The translations under genes were made by a program, and so were the position numbers. Below, piece by piece: positions 62,338 to 64,000 of a stretch of 64,000 nucleotides of DNA. The DNA lies in assembly GCF_000003815.2 (NCBI RefSeq), contig NC_049990.1, positions 10,142,601-10,206,600 on the forward strand, in the 5' to 3' direction. The DNA is from Branchiostoma floridae (Eukaryota; Chordata; Leptocardii; Amphioxiformes; Branchiostomatidae). The notes under the pieces were generated by a model that saw nothing but the letters and a program-made list of their open reading frames with translations, was not told the DNA's origin and searched no databases. Every line of letters starts with the position of its first letter. Within the stretch, counting starts at the first letter, position 1.

Positions 62338-64000
62338 GGACATAAACAGCTGTCCACTGATAAACAATACAAACCCTATGGCTAAAGAAACAAGTTTCCC
62401 TAAACAAAGCATCTTCTGTATAATTTGGCCTGGTCTTCAGTATAGAAGATTTCTTTTGATGCTCAATTTGCCTTGTTTTTGTGAGGTGAGAAAATGTTTT
62501 TACACTACATGTGTATGCTATCTTGTTGCAAGCATCTTGTTGATTCCAATATTGTTACTTTCTTTAAGTTACAAGACTTTGAGAAAAATGTTCCAAAAGA
62601 CATTACAAAGAGGTCAAATGTGTTGATCAGTGAATTTTTCTTGTAATATTTTGTGAGCTGGATAGTTTGGCATTTTAACCTTGGCACAGTACGTGTGCAG
62701 TTATTGTTTTGTTTTTTCTCATAGGTGAAATTAAGTTGACAAATGTGACTGCTGCATAAAAATTACAATACAAATCTATGCTTGACACAGATTATGATAA
62801 GAATTCCACAGTAATATAATGTGATCTAGTCCATGTAAATGAGTGGTACGGAGGTTCGTACCCACGTAGATAAAGTTTGTACTACTTGTACATTAATCAA
62901 ACAAGCTTTGTCCATAGATTCCTTACCGTGATGAAGAAACAAGGTGACTGTGATTAAAGTGGTGAGAAGTTCCACTAAAGATGGTTCTTACAGTGAGGTG
63001 CATGGTTAAGAGTTGAGGGGCTGATGAATTACTGTATCCTGTAATATTAACCTCTGAAAAATAACCAGCTATATACTAGCTATTTGCATGAAAATCTAAA
63101 GCAAAGTTGTATGATACATATATGATGTATTAACATTTAAGGCCTGTGTCTCATTGAAAATTAATACATCTTGTTTACCTTATAATGGACAGTGTGAATA
63201 GGAGTATGTCAATTTCTCTTTGAGGAAATTCTTCAAACATTGTTGATAAAAACTTATAATGTGTAAAAAAATCATTGTTGTGGTGAGGCTAAGTACTAGT
63301 AGTCATCCCCTTATTAGTCACTTCACTGTTTGAACAGTGTGCATGCATGGTGGGTTGCATTTTGGGTAAAGGTGAAGACCCCTAAGCCATAAACAAAACA
63401 TGTCTGGACATGTACCAAGCATGTTCTAGACAAGAACTGTTTGCAAGTTATGGGCCTTGGCCTTTGACATTACATTGGCAGTTCAATCCCTGATTAGGCT
63501 TATTGCAGCTTATAAGACAGTTGTTGGTCCTTAGCTATGTTTCAGCACCTTTGTGGTTGTTGTGAGGTCCTGTCATTGCCATTCCATTTGTGGTCAAGTG
63601 TCTTCTTTTTTTTCTTCTTATGTGTATGCAACAAATTAATATGCTTTAGTTTCTTTGCTGTAGTAGCACATGCAGAGACATTGAAAAAGCAGTTGAACAG
63701 TGTGTCAGGAAGGCAAATGCAAGTGTTACCTTCAAAATTTTGTGGCTTTCGTAACAGACCGCAGACATGGTACAAGTACATGTACTTAATATATCAGTGA
63801 ACGCAAGCAGGACAAAATCGATCAATTGCCCAAAAACATACCTTTTTGCTTGCTTGTGTGAAGAAAAATGTTCCAGTGCTATCTTAATGAAAATATGTGG
63901 ACATGCTTATCGACAAGAAAACTTTGAAATGCTGCACAGAGGGCTGAATTAAGCCATTAAGAACTTTAACATGTAGATTACCATATTACTTTTTGGTACT
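62338..64000. other. IPO5: IPO5 3' UTR and downstream flank
   Basis: No canonical AATAAA was seen soon after the stop. ATTAAA at 62953-62958 is a possible variant poly(A) signal, which would give a 3' UTR of about 0.6 kb. No further gene recognised up to the window end. Confidence 0.4.

Overview
The window is an intron-rich animal genome segment, most likely from a marine invertebrate deuterostome. A lancelet (Branchiostoma) is my best guess, because importin-5 and TMEM19 are close to their vertebrate versions and there is a metazoan creatinase, a P2X7-C-domain gene remnant and CR1-type LINEs. The genus is inference; the gene families are read directly from spliced exons. There are three assembly gaps (22860-22959, 26654-26753, 53913-54831).

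Layout. (1) 704-5157, plus strand: a nine-exon creatinase with an N-terminal extension that looks like a mitochondrial presequence. (2) 6338-33399, plus: a seventeen-exon gene for an unnamed 892-residue EF-hand protein. Its 13.5-kb first intron is a transposon graveyard: a piggyBac-like element nested in an iteron-bearing element, a 4.2-kb foldback element that is one near-perfect palindrome built on a 51-bp minisatellite of splice-site-like motifs, a Harbinger-like element (sister copy in a later intron), and a likely alternative first exon at 18773. (3) 36886-42138, minus: seven-exon TMEM19 with an antisense CR1-type LINE in intron 1. (4) 43993-44759, minus: a P2RX7-C-domain gene remnant that appears broken. 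(5) 45147-62337, plus: importin-5 (IPO5), 28 visible exons, interrupted by a 919-base gap, with an AT-AC (U12-type) intron and a one-base frameshift in exon 22.

The most unusual theme is repeated duplication of exon/intron boundaries. In IPO5 the acceptor plus first codons of exon 16 are tandemly repeated eleven times upstream of the real exon. IPO5 exon 11 has a nearby in-frame copy of its 3' half whose differences all fall at third codon positions. TMEM19 exon 5 has a duplicated acceptor end. The foldback minisatellite also carries dense U1-type donor motifs.

The genes are unrelated housekeeping or metabolic loci, not an operon or pathway: creatine breakdown (creatinase), nuclear import (IPO5), a DUF92 membrane protein (TMEM19) and an unknown EF-hand protein. 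All exon joins below were checked for GT-AG (or stated exception) and reading-frame phase by hand; none is supported by transcript data.
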